Source of the DNA: an uncultured Blautia sp.
GTDB lineage: Bacteria; Bacillota; Clostridia; Lachnospirales; Lachnospiraceae
Assembly: GCA_900765525.1 (NCBI GenBank)
Contig: CAAFRY010000315.1
Span: 1 to 19,881, forward strand
Reading direction: 5' to 3'
Length of the DNA stretch: 19,881 nucleotides
This document shows, one piece after another, positions 1-6,587 of this stretch. Below the pieces are notes generated by a model. That model worked only from the letters and a program-made list of their open reading frames with translations, was not told the DNA's origin and ran no database searches. The stretch's first letter is position 1. Each line of letters opens with the position of its first letter. The translations under genes and the position numbers were made by a program.

Positions 1-7
1 AAAGCGC

Positions 8-51
8 TTTTTATGATATAGGAAAGTGAGAACTTTCCTATATCATAAAAA
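8..51. repeat. Perfect 20-bp inverted repeat with GAGA loop
   Basis: Bases 8-27 and 32-51 are exact reverse complements, separated only by the four bases GAGA. The stem is AT-rich (core ATGATATAGGAAAG). Neither strand has a proper U-run directly after the stem, so it is not a textbook terminator. However, its right arm overlaps the T-run of the minus-strand terminator at 49-96. The first ten bases (AAAGCGCTTT) are also palindromic and may be the tail of another structure cut by the window edge. Confidence 0.7.
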
Positions 52-97
52 AAGCCGGGTGCCAGAAACATTAAAGTGTTCTGGCATCCGGCTTTTT
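48..97 (-). terminator. Rho-independent terminator of the DUF362 gene
   Basis: The arms at 49-70 and 77-96 pair over about 20 bp, with one bulge and one G-U pair (core GCCGGGTGCCAGAA against TTCTGGCATCCGGC). On the minus strand the stem is followed by a run of seven T. It lies about 70 bases beyond the stop codon of the minus-strand DUF362 gene. The plus-strand side also has five T, so it may work in both directions. Confidence 0.8.
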
Positions 98-167
98 CAT
101 AGCAATTATGCTGTTGATTTTCAGAAAAGAGAAGATAAACTGGAGTTTCTAAGCTCTTTCTTTTCCT

Positions 168-1292
168 TTATTTTACAGGAATCAGTTCATAGTCCTTGCT
201 TCCTATACCCAGTTTTACACCATGCTCAATAGCGGATTCCCAGTTGGTATCCGGGAAAATGCTGTGGAAATGGTCATGGTGATGGGAGGCCCGCTCTTCC
301 TCGCTGCAGTCTCCTAACTGGCTGTTAGAGATAATCGGCTGGGCATTTACTGCCTTGGCACAGGCCAAGTCCAGGGCCACCGGGTCAAAAGAGGCAAACA
401 TACCTACATTGGGTACGATGGCAGCGTCGTTTTCTGCATGACAGTCGCAGTAAGGAGATACGTCAATCACAAGATTGATATGGAAATTAGGACGTCCGTC
501 AATGACAGCCTTGGTGTATTCTGCGATTTTACAGTTGAGAATATCGTTGGACTCGTCAGAGGCCGGCAATACGGCGTCTTTCGGACAGACACCGATACAT
601 CTTCCGCAGCCTACGCATTTGTCATGGTCTATCCAGGCTTTTTTGTCCTGGAACTGAGGTGCGCCGTGGGCACAGATTTTTTCACACATATGGCAGCCAA
701 TACATTGCTCCTGGTCTACATGGGGCTTTCCTGCAGAATGCATTTCCATCTTTCCTGCTCTGGAGCCGCAGCCCATGCCCAGATTTTTCAGGGCACCTCC
801 GAAGCCGGCAGCTTCATGGCCCTTGAAATGGTTGAGAGAGATGACAATATCTGCATCCATAATGGCCTGTCCGATTTTTGCCTCTTTTACATAGGTCCCG
901 CCTTCTACCGGCACAAGGGCTTCGTCAGTGCCTTTAAGTCCGTCGGCGATAATAATCTGGCAGCCTGTGGTGATGGGGTTAAATCCGTTTAAATTAGCGC
1001 TGTCCATATGGTCCAGGGCGTTTTTTCTGCCTCCCACATACAGGGTGTTGCAGTCTGTCAGGAAAGGCTTTCCACCCAGTTCCTTTACTACATCAGCTAC
1101 AGCCTTAGCGTAATTGGGACGGAGAAAGGCCAGATTTCCCGGTTCTCCGAAATGTATTTTAATGGCAGCATATTTGCCTTCAAAATCAATGTCCCCGATT
1201 CCTGCGGTCTTTATGAGACGCTGCAGCTTCTGAATCAGATTGTCTCCGTTTCTGGTACGCATATCTGTGTAATATACTTTAGAAATACTCAT
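168..1292 (-). CDS. DUF362 domain protein with two [4Fe-4S] ferredoxin motifs
   Basis: This 374-residue cytoplasmic protein has a DUF362 core (about residues 1-190 and 260-374) with a ferredoxin-type insert. Two cysteine sets are visible: C197-C200-C203-C207 and C226-C229-C232-C236. The second ends in the usual CP, whereas the first ends CAHG. The conserved core includes KIHFGEPGN and NHFKGHEAAGFGGALKN, typical of the family often annotated as an iron-sulfur or uncharacterised Fe-S protein. No substrate is established that I can name. An electron-transfer role is inferred from the clusters only. The reading frame is open 29 codons further upstream, but the start at 1292 is chosen because AAGGAGG lies just before it (complement of 1301-1307) and the family similarity begins there. 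It is transcribed divergently from the LarC-like gene. Confidence 0.85.
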   Translation of the reverse strand: MSISKVYYTDMRTRNGDNLIQKLQRLIKTAGIGDIDFEGKYAAIKIHFGEPGNLAFLRPNYAKAVADVVKELGGKPFLTDCNTLYVGGRKNALDHMDSANLNGFNPITTGCQIIIADGLKGTDEALVPVEGGTYVKEAKIGQAIMDADIVISLNHFKGHEAAGFGGALKNLGMGCGSRAGKMEMHSAGKPHVDQEQCIGCHMCEKICAHGAPQFQDKKAWIDHDKCVGCGRCIGVCPKDAVLPASDESNDILNCKIAEYTKAVIDGRPNFHINLVIDVSPYCDCHAENDAAIVPNVGMFASFDPVALDLACAKAVNAQPIISNSQLGDCSEEERASHHHDHFHSIFPDTNWESAIEHGVKLGIGSKDYELIPVK

Positions 1293-1370
1293 GTCAAAAT
1301 CCTCCTTTATTGCTACATCTTTTCTTATTTTATCATTCCAACAGGAAATTTCAATATAAAAAAGTTTTCT

Positions 1371-1376
1371 ATTATA
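1371..1376 (-). promoter_or_regulatory. Possible -10 box for the DUF362 gene
   Basis: TATAAT on the minus strand lies about 80 bases upstream of the start codon. No good -35 box is visible at the right distance, so the assignment rests on the -10 hexamer and its position in the divergent intergenic gap. Confidence 0.3.
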
Positions 1377-1416
1377 CACTTTCTATACCATATTTCTGGC
1401 CTTTTCCGGGTGAGCA

Positions 1417-1425
1417 TGCTACAAT
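1417..1425 (+). promoter_or_regulatory. Possible extended -10 promoter for the LarC-like gene
   Basis: TGCTACAAT fits an extended -10 element (TGN plus TACAAT) with no clear -35. Transcription from about 1432 would give a leader of about 100 bases. In that leader, TGCCAAAG (from 1431) can pair with CTTTGGGCA and GCAAGC can pair with GCTTGC, so the leader may be folded. Confidence 0.35.
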
Positions 1426-1530
1426 TGCATTGCCAAAGAAAAATGAAAAGGCCCTTTGGGCATCAATCTGGCGGCGGTGCAAGCATGTCCGCTTGGTTCG
1501 TTGCTTGCGGGAATAAAAATCGGAGGATAT

Positions 1531-2721
1531 ATGAGAGATTTATATATTTTACAAAAACAAAGACTGGACTGCAGGCTTGTATTTGAAGGGATTATAGGTC
1601 TTGGAGCTTCCCGGGAAAAGCTGACAGCTTCCCTGGAAAAAGCAGGCTATACCAGGGAGGAAACGGAAGAGCTTTTTTCTCAAAGGTGTTTTTCTTTGCC
1701 TGGAATGGAGGCAGAACTTCAGGCAGGGGATATTGCAGGTGAAGAGAAGAAGGAAACAACAGGAGATGAATGGCTGGATTTTTACCAGGCATCTGACCTG
1801 GTAAAGAATTGGGACCAGATGGGAAAAGCCAGGGTTATGACGGCTTTAGAGAATTTCTGGGATATTTCAGGAAAAGAGAAAGAGAAAAAAATCTTGCAAA
1901 GAAGAGGGGAAAGAGAGGGGTTGCTGCTGTTTCTGGGGATTGCCGCAGGGCTTGAAGTTTTGGGGCTTGGGGGAATTCGTTTCGCCTGTCTCACAGAAGG
2001 CTTAGAGGGAAAAGGTGCCTCCGGGGAAATTCTGGAGGCAGTCCGGCGTTTTCAATTTCCTCTTGTCTTTTCTCCTTCCGGAAATGACTGCTTGTCTCTG
2101 GCTGCTTTGTGTGTGCTGGGAGCCTTTTATACAGGAGGAGCCCCGGAGAATCCGACTTATGTTGAAAGGACATTTACCGTGCCGGACCGGGATTGCAAGG
2201 AAGCTTTAAAATCTATGATTCTCACAGATAGAAGACCCGTGAAGAAATCTCAGGAAGAAAAGGAAAAGAGAGATTGGGTGCAGGTACTGGAAACCAATGT
2301 GGATGACTGCAGCGGAGAGCAGCTGGGGTATGCTATAGAGTGTCTTATGGAGGCAGGGGCCCTGGATGCAAGCTGTTTTCCCATATATATGAAGAAAGGC
2401 CGGCCCGCCTATATGCTGCAGGTCATCTGCAGGAAGGAAAGACAGGAAGCCTTAGAGGATATTATCTTCCGGGAAACCACCAGCATCGGTCTTCGCAGGT
2501 ACCAGGAGGAACGAAGGGTACTGCCCAGAACCTTTGAAAAAGTAAAGCTGGGAGATGGTCATATGGTACAGATAAAGGTCTGCAGCCACCATGGGCAGAA
2601 ATTTTATTACCCGGAATACGGAGATGTAAAAAAAGTTTGCCAGGATACAGGAAGGTCTTACCGCAGTGTTTACGACGAGGCCGGGGCCCTGGCGGCAGGC
2701 CTACAGCCCCGCTGTCCGTAA
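1531..2721 (+). CDS. larC: LarC-like nickel-pincer cofactor protein, divergent N-terminal half
   Basis: LarC inserts nickel into the pyridinium-dithiocarboxylic acid precursor in a CTP-dependent step, giving the nickel-pincer nucleotide used by lactate racemase LarA and relatives. The C-terminal part (about residues 245-396) is clearly LarC: LETNVDD at 253-259, EAGALDA, MKKGRP at 287-292 and FRETTSIGLRRY at 313-324. The N-terminal part aligns only loosely. The usual glycine-rich GAAGDM-type motif near the start is replaced by RLDCRLV, and the HFHEVGAVD-type motif and histidine-rich stretch are absent (about residues 120-135 hold charged residues instead). The start at 1531 has GGAGG five bases upstream; an in-frame TTG at 1456 lacks one. 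The total of 396 residues is normal for full-length LarC, so this is divergence rather than truncation. It is followed by larE after 45 bases. Neither larB nor larA is in the window. Confidence 0.75.
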   Translation: MRDLYILQKQRLDCRLVFEGIIGLGASREKLTASLEKAGYTREETEELFSQRCFSLPGMEAELQAGDIAGEEKKETTGDEWLDFYQASDLVKNWDQMGKARVMTALENFWDISGKEKEKKILQRRGEREGLLLFLGIAAGLEVLGLGGIRFACLTEGLEGKGASGEILEAVRRFQFPLVFSPSGNDCLSLAALCVLGAFYTGGAPENPTYVERTFTVPDRDCKEALKSMILTDRRPVKKSQEEKEKRDWVQVLETNVDDCSGEQLGYAIECLMEAGALDASCFPIYMKKGRPAYMLQVICRKERQEALEDIIFRETTSIGLRRYQEERRVLPRTFEKVKLGDGHMVQIKVCSHHGQKFYYPEYGDVKKVCQDTGRSYRSVYDEAGALAAGLQPRCP

Positions 2722-2766
2722 AAAAGCAAGAGAACAAGAAAAAATTACAGATTACAGGAGGTTGCT

Positions 2767-3636
2767 ATGAGAACATACGAGGACAAAAAGCAAGAATTAT
2801 ACAGACGGATGAGAGAGTACAGAAAGGACAATCTTTGTATCGCTTTTTCCGGAGGCGTGGACAGCAGCGTACTGCTGGGGGCTGCCAAAGCAGCGGTAAA
2901 GGAATGTTCTGGGGAGGAAAAAAGCAGAATGGGACACATATATGCCGTTACCTTCCACACCATGCTGCACCCTTCCTGTGATATGGATAATGCCAGGAAA
3001 GTGGCAGAAGAGGCAGGGGTGTGTCATGAGATTATTTATGTCAATGAGCTGGAACAGGAGGAAATCCGTTTTAACCCGGTAAACAGATGTTATCTGTGTA
3101 AAAAGGCTTTGTTTGAAAAGCTGAAAGACTTTGCTGTGCAGGCCAAGGCTCCTGTGATTCTGGAGGGAACCAATGAAGATGATTTGCATGTATACCGGCC
3201 GGGAAGGAAAGCTTTGGAGGAAATGGGAATCATAAGTCCCCTGGCCCTCTGCGGCTTTACCAAGGCGGAAGTCCGCAGACTGGCCGGGGAGATGGGGATT
3301 TCCGCAGCCCATAGGCCTTCCGCTCCCTGTCTGGCCACCCGTCTTCCTTACGGGGCAGAGATTAAACCGGAAATTTTGGAAGATATAGCCGCAGGGGAAG
3401 AGTATTTGAAAGAAATAGGATTTGAGGTGGTAAGGCTGAGACTTCATGGGGAAATTGCGAGAATCGAGGTTCCATGTGAACGTCTGGGGGAATTCCTGGA
3501 AAAGAGGGAGAAAATCACAAGACAGCTAAAAAAGCTGGGATTTTCCTATATTACTCTGGATATGGAGGGATTCCGCAGCGGAAGTATGGATGAACATTTA
3601 ACATCAGCAGACCCTGAGGTGAAAAATATTGTCTGA
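2767..3636 (+). CDS. larE: ATP-dependent sulfur transferase LarE
   Basis: LarE adenylates a carboxylate of the pyridine-dicarboxylate mononucleotide and gives it sulfur, making the thiocarboxylates of the nickel-pincer nucleotide. The PP-loop SGGVDSS is at residues 28-34. The family stretch EGTNEDDLHVYRPGRKA is followed by ISPL, and SAPCLATRLPYG carries the conserved cysteine at 188. A CYLC pair sits at 108-111. Together these three cysteines match the set described in LarE proteins that hold a [4Fe-4S] cluster and can act catalytically, rather than sacrificing the protein's own cysteine. That subtype is an inference from the motif. The length of 289 residues is usual. The start has CAGGAGG seven bases upstream. 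It is co-directional with the LarC-like gene, and no terminator is visible after it. Confidence 0.9.
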   Translation: MRTYEDKKQELYRRMREYRKDNLCIAFSGGVDSSVLLGAAKAAVKECSGEEKSRMGHIYAVTFHTMLHPSCDMDNARKVAEEAGVCHEIIYVNELEQEEIRFNPVNRCYLCKKALFEKLKDFAVQAKAPVILEGTNEDDLHVYRPGRKALEEMGIISPLALCGFTKAEVRRLAGEMGISAAHRPSAPCLATRLPYGAEIKPEILEDIAAGEEYLKEIGFEVVRLRLHGEIARIEVPCERLGEFLEKREKITRQLKKLGFSYITLDMEGFRSGSMDEHLTSADPEVKNIV

Positions 3637-3717
3637 AGCCTGATACAGAGAAAAGATTAGTTATGGTTCACACAGGAACAAAGATTAGGCGAACAAAAGT
3701 TTGTAAAGAAAAAATAC

Positions 3718-3746
3718 TTGACAGCCGGAAAAAGCTGTTGTATGAT
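3718..3746 (+). promoter_or_regulatory. Consensus sigma-A promoter for ylxM-ffh
   Basis: TTGACA (3718-3723) and TATGAT (3741-3746) are separated by exactly 17 bases. The expected transcription start is near 3753. This places the upstream TTG (3718) and ATG (3742) candidates for ylxM inside the promoter itself, which decides the ylxM start. Confidence 0.85.
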
Positions 3747-3762
3747 AGGCAAGGTGATTCGA

Positions 3763-4107
3763 GTGGAAAAAATTGTAGAACAGACATTATTATATGATTT
3801 TTACGGAGAGCTTCTTACTGAGCATCAGAGAAGAGTTTATGAGGACGTAGTTCTCAATGATTATTCTTTAAGCGAGGTGGCGGACCAACTGGGTATCAGC
3901 CGTCAGGGAGTTCATGATAATCTGAAACGGTGCAGCAAAGCCCTTCAGGATTATGAAGAAAAACTGCATCTGGTAGAAAAGTTTGTGAAAATCAAGGATA
4001 AAATCCGTCGGATTCACTGGCTGAGCAAAGAATGTGACAGCATGAGCAAGCAGGAACTGGTTTCCCAGGTGGAGCAGATTTCCCAGGAGATTTTAGAGGA
4101 GTTATAA
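3763..4107 (+). CDS. ylxM: YlxM/p13-like SRP-associated helix-turn-helix protein
   Basis: This small (114 aa) cytoplasmic protein is usually encoded with ffh or ftsY in Gram-positive bacteria and is thought to modulate signal recognition particle GTPases. The N-terminal half (YDFYGELLTEHQRRVYEDVV, then LSEVADQLGISRQGVHDNLKR) is a sigma-70 region-4-like helix-turn-helix. The C-terminal half is helical and charged. In-frame TTG (3718) and ATG (3742) lie upstream, but they fall in the -35 and -10 boxes of a consensus promoter. The GTG at 3763 is preceded by AGGTGAT (3752-3758), an excellent match to the extended anti-Shine-Dalgarno, eight bases away. The resulting protein begins MEKIVEQTLLYDFY, as family members do. 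It ends three bases before ffh, so the two are surely cotranscribed. Confidence 0.85.
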   Translation: MEKIVEQTLLYDFYGELLTEHQRRVYEDVVLNDYSLSEVADQLGISRQGVHDNLKRCSKALQDYEEKLHLVEKFVKIKDKIRRIHWLSKECDSMSKQELVSQVEQISQEILEEL

Positions 4108-4110
4108 CAG

Positions 4111-5457
4111 ATGGCGTTTGAGAGTTTAACCGATAAACTGCAGAATGTATTTAAAAACTTAAGAAAAAAAGGCCGTCTGACGGAAGCGGATGTGAAAGCT
4201 GCCTTGAAGGAAGTGAAGATGGCTCTTTTAGAGGCAGATGTAAGCTTCAAGGTAGTGAAACAGTTTATGAAGGCCGTACAGGAGAGGGCTGTGGGACAGG
4301 ATGTAATGTCCGGCCTGAATCCGGGACAGATGGTTATCAAAATTGTAAATGAAGAGCTGGTAAAGCTCATGGGCAGCGAGACTACAGAAATAGCTCTTCG
4401 CCCCGGCAATGAGGTAACGGTTTTGATGATGGCCGGTCTTCAGGGAGCAGGTAAGACTACCACTGCTGCTAAATTAGCAGGGAAGCTGAAGTCAAAGGGA
4501 CGCAAACCTCTTCTGGCTGCCTGCGACGTATATCGTCCTGCGGCAATCAAGCAGCTTCAGGTAAATGGAGAAAAGCAGGGAGTGGAAGTCTTTGCAATGG
4601 GAGACAAAAACAGCCCTGTGGATATTGCCAAAGCAGCTTATGAGCATGCGAAAAACGAAAAGTATAATGTGCTGATTCTGGATACAGCCGGACGCCTTCA
4701 TATTGATGAGGATATGATGGAGGAGCTGTCCAATATCAAAGAAGCCTTGACCGTAGACCAGACCATATTGGTGGTAGACGCTATGACGGGACAGGATGCT
4801 GTGAATGTGGCAGAGACCTTCCAGAACAAGGTAGGAATCGACGGTGTTATTCTTACCAAGATGGACGGCGATACCAGAGGCGGTGCTGCACTTTCTATTA
4901 AGGCTATCAGCGGAAAGCCTATTCTGTATGTAGGTATGGGAGAGAAACTTTCGGATTTGGAACAGTTTTATCCCGAGCGTATGGCTTCCCGTATTCTGGG
5001 AATGGGAGATGTGATGAGTCTTATCGAAAAGGCTCAGGCAAACCTGGATGAAGAGAAGGCTAAGGAGATGGAGCAGAAGTTCCGGAAAAATTCCTTTGGC
5101 TTTGACGATTATTTAGAGAGCATGAAGCAGATGAAGAATATGGGCGGACTGTCCAGCGTGCTGAGTATGCTTCCCGGAATCGGTTCCCAGGTGAAAGATA
5201 TTGACAGTATGGTAGATGAAAAGGACATGGCAAGAAAAGAGGCTATTATCCTTTCCATGACGCCAAAGGAACGCTCACATCCTGAAATTCTGAATCCTTC
5301 CAGAAAGGCCAGAATTGCCAGGGGAGCAGGGGTTGACATTGCAGAGGTCAACCGTATGGTAAAACAGTTTGAGCAGGCGAAGAAAATGATGAAGCAGATG
5401 CCCGGACTGATGGGTGGAAAAGGTGCTAAAAGAGGAAAATTTAAACTTCCCTTTTAA
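4111..5457 (+). CDS. ffh: Signal recognition particle protein Ffh
   Basis: Ffh is the GTPase subunit of the signal recognition particle. It binds SRP RNA and signal sequences emerging from the ribosome and docks with FtsY at the membrane. The N domain (1-90) is followed by the G domain with P-loop GLQGAGKT at 109-116, DTAGRL at 191-196 and TKMDGDTRGG from 249. The methionine-rich M domain (about 300-448) contains SMTPKER and RIARGAG, the SRP-RNA-binding stretch, and ends with MMKQMPGLMGG. The length of 448 residues is standard. It starts three bases after ylxM. ftsY and smc, frequent upstream neighbours, are not in the window, where larC-larE are found instead. Confidence 0.98.
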   Translation: MAFESLTDKLQNVFKNLRKKGRLTEADVKAALKEVKMALLEADVSFKVVKQFMKAVQERAVGQDVMSGLNPGQMVIKIVNEELVKLMGSETTEIALRPGNEVTVLMMAGLQGAGKTTTAAKLAGKLKSKGRKPLLAACDVYRPAAIKQLQVNGEKQGVEVFAMGDKNSPVDIAKAAYEHAKNEKYNVLILDTAGRLHIDEDMMEELSNIKEALTVDQTILVVDAMTGQDAVNVAETFQNKVGIDGVILTKMDGDTRGGAALSIKAISGKPILYVGMGEKLSDLEQFYPERMASRILGMGDVMSLIEKAQANLDEEKAKEMEQKFRKNSFGFDDYLESMKQMKNMGGLSSVLSMLPGIGSQVKDIDSMVDEKDMARKEAIILSMTPKERSHPEILNPSRKARIARGAGVDIAEVNRMVKQFEQAKKMMKQMPGLMGGKGAKRGKFKLPF

Positions 5458-5492
5458 CATATAGAAATTAGAATACCAGGAGGTGAAATGAA

Positions 5493-5738
5493 ATGGCAGT
5501 TAAAATCAGATTAAGAAGAATGGGACAGAAAAAGGCTCCTTTCTATAGAATCATTGTTGCTGATTCCAAATCCCCAAGAGACGGAAGATTCATCGAGGAG
5601 ATTGGAACTTATGACCCAACTCAGGACCCAAGCGTATACAAGGTAGATGAGGAGGCAGCTAAGAGATGGCTGGCTAACGGCGCTCAGCCTACAGACGTAG
5701 TTGCTAAAATCTTCAAACTGGCTGGTATCGAAAAATAA
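5493..5738 (+). CDS. rpsP: 30S ribosomal protein S16
   Basis: S16 is a structural protein of the small ribosomal subunit body that stabilises 16S rRNA folding. The 81-residue sequence has the family start [20 protein letters not shown] and the conserved [21 protein letters not shown] stretch. A near-perfect AGGAGGTG sits upstream of the ATG, as expected for a highly expressed gene. It lies 35 bases after ffh and 18 before khpA, with no promoter visible between, so it probably shares the ylxM promoter. Confidence 0.98.
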   Translation: MAVKIRLRRMGQKKAPFYRIIVADSKSPRDGRFIEEIGTYDPTQDPSVYKVDEEAAKRWLANGAQPTDVVAKIFKLAGIEK

Positions 5739-5756
5739 TCGGGGAGGTACCTTGTG

Positions 5757-5987
5757 ATGAAAGAATTAGTTGAAGTAATTGCAAAATCTCTGGTAGATTG
5801 TCCCGATGAAGTGGTTGTAACCGAGACAGAAGAAAATGACGCTGTCCTTGTGGAGCTTAAGGTTGCGCCTTCCGATATGGGAAAGGTGATTGGACGTCAG
5901 GGTAGGATTGCCAAGGCTATCCGTACTGTTGTAAAAGCTGCGTCCTCCAAAAGCGACAAGAAGGTAGTGGTTGACATTTTGCAGTAA
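5757..5987 (+). CDS. khpA: KH-domain RNA-binding protein KhpA (YlqC)
   Basis: This 76-residue single-KH RNA-binding protein in related bacteria pairs with KhpB/Jag and affects cell envelope growth and RNA metabolism. The KH signature is clear: the GKVIGRQGRIAKAIR region contains the G-x-x-G loop (GRQG), flanked by VELKVAPSDMG and KKVVVDI. A GTG at 5754 directly precedes the ATG at 5757. The ATG is preferred because GGGGAGG (5741-5747) is then nine bases away and homologues begin MKELVEVIAKSLVD. Its place between rpsP and rimM is the standard Firmicute order. A hairpin with a U-tract lies just after it. Confidence 0.93.
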   Translation: MKELVEVIAKSLVDCPDEVVVTETEENDAVLVELKVAPSDMGKVIGRQGRIAKAIRTVVKAASSKSDKKVVVDILQ

Positions 5988-6006
5988 GCCCAAGGCTTAT
6001 GCGTGG

Positions 6007-6038
6007 AAAGGGAGAGGCCCTCAGGGCAGCTCCTTTTT
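6007..6038 (+). terminator. Intra-operon terminator or attenuator between khpA and rimM
   Basis: The stem GGAG-AG-GCCC (6011-6020), loop TCA, GGGC-AG-CTCC (6024-6033) is followed by TTTTT. The flanking AAAG can extend it by pairing into the T-run. It lies inside the rpsP-khpA-rimM-trmD operon, where no new consensus promoter is visible between it and rimM, so it probably lowers rather than stops downstream transcription. Confidence 0.7.
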
Positions 6039-6077
6039 CTGTTTTTTAAAAAGTTTATGACAGGGAGAACAAAGTGT

Positions 6078-6578
6078 ATGGAAGATTTGCTGCAGGTGGG
6101 AGTGATTACCACCACCCACGGAATCCGGGGAGAAGTGAAGGTATATCCGACCACAGACGAACCCAGGAGATTTGAGGTTCTGGACAGCGTTCTTTTGGAT
6201 ACGGGAAAAGAACTGTGCCAGCTGGATATTGAACGGGTAAGATATTTTAAAAATCTGGTAATTTTGAAATTTAAAGATGTAGACAACATCAATGACATAG
6301 AACCCTATAAAGGAAAAAGCCTTTATGTACCCAGAGAGATGGCCCTGCCTCTGGGAGAAGACGAATACTATATCGGGGATTTAATTGGAATGGAGGTTTT
6401 TCTGGAAGACGGAAGTTCCTTTGGAACCTTAAAGGATGTAATGGAGACAGGAGCCAATGACGTCTATGTTATCCGGACCCCTGAGAGAGAGGTGCTGGTT
6501 CCTGCTATCAAAGACTGTATCAAAGAGGTGGATGTGGAAAATAATAAAATGGTTATCCATCTTTTGAAGGGCTTATAG
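6078..6578 (+). CDS. rimM: 16S rRNA processing protein RimM
   Basis: RimM is an assembly factor for the head of the 30S subunit that binds S19. The 166-residue protein shows the N-terminal RimM domain (VGVITTTHGIRGEVKVYPTTD) and the C-terminal PRC-barrel (YYIGDLIGMEVF, then TGANDVYVIR and VLVPAIKDCIKEVDVE). The frame is open upstream to a GTG at 6003, but those codons lie in a terminator hairpin. The ATG at 6078 has AGGGAG ten bases upstream and gives the normal family start. trmD follows after nine bases with a strong AGGAGGGG site, so the two are tightly coupled, as in most bacteria. Confidence 0.93.
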   Translation: MEDLLQVGVITTTHGIRGEVKVYPTTDEPRRFEVLDSVLLDTGKELCQLDIERVRYFKNLVILKFKDVDNINDIEPYKGKSLYVPREMALPLGEDEYYIGDLIGMEVFLEDGSSFGTLKDVMETGANDVYVIRTPEREVLVPAIKDCIKEVDVENNKMVIHLLKGL

Positions 6579-6587
6579 GAGGGGAAA

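Noticed and set aside
438..992. Plus-strand open frame opposite the DUF362 gene
   Set aside because: The minus strand encodes two clear ferredoxin motifs. The plus frame has none and no start signal.
2797..3447. Minus-strand open frame (216 codons) inside larE
   Set aside because: It is a shadow of a well-supported gene, with no ribosome site or recognisable domain.
3691..3705. Small dyad ACAAA-AG-TTTGT upstream of the ylxM promoter as an operator
   Set aside because: It is only five bases per arm and matches no regulator I can name. It could easily be chance.
6003..6077. N-terminal extension of RimM from a GTG
   Set aside because: The added codons coincide with a GC-rich hairpin and U-tract, and RimM family similarity begins at 6078.
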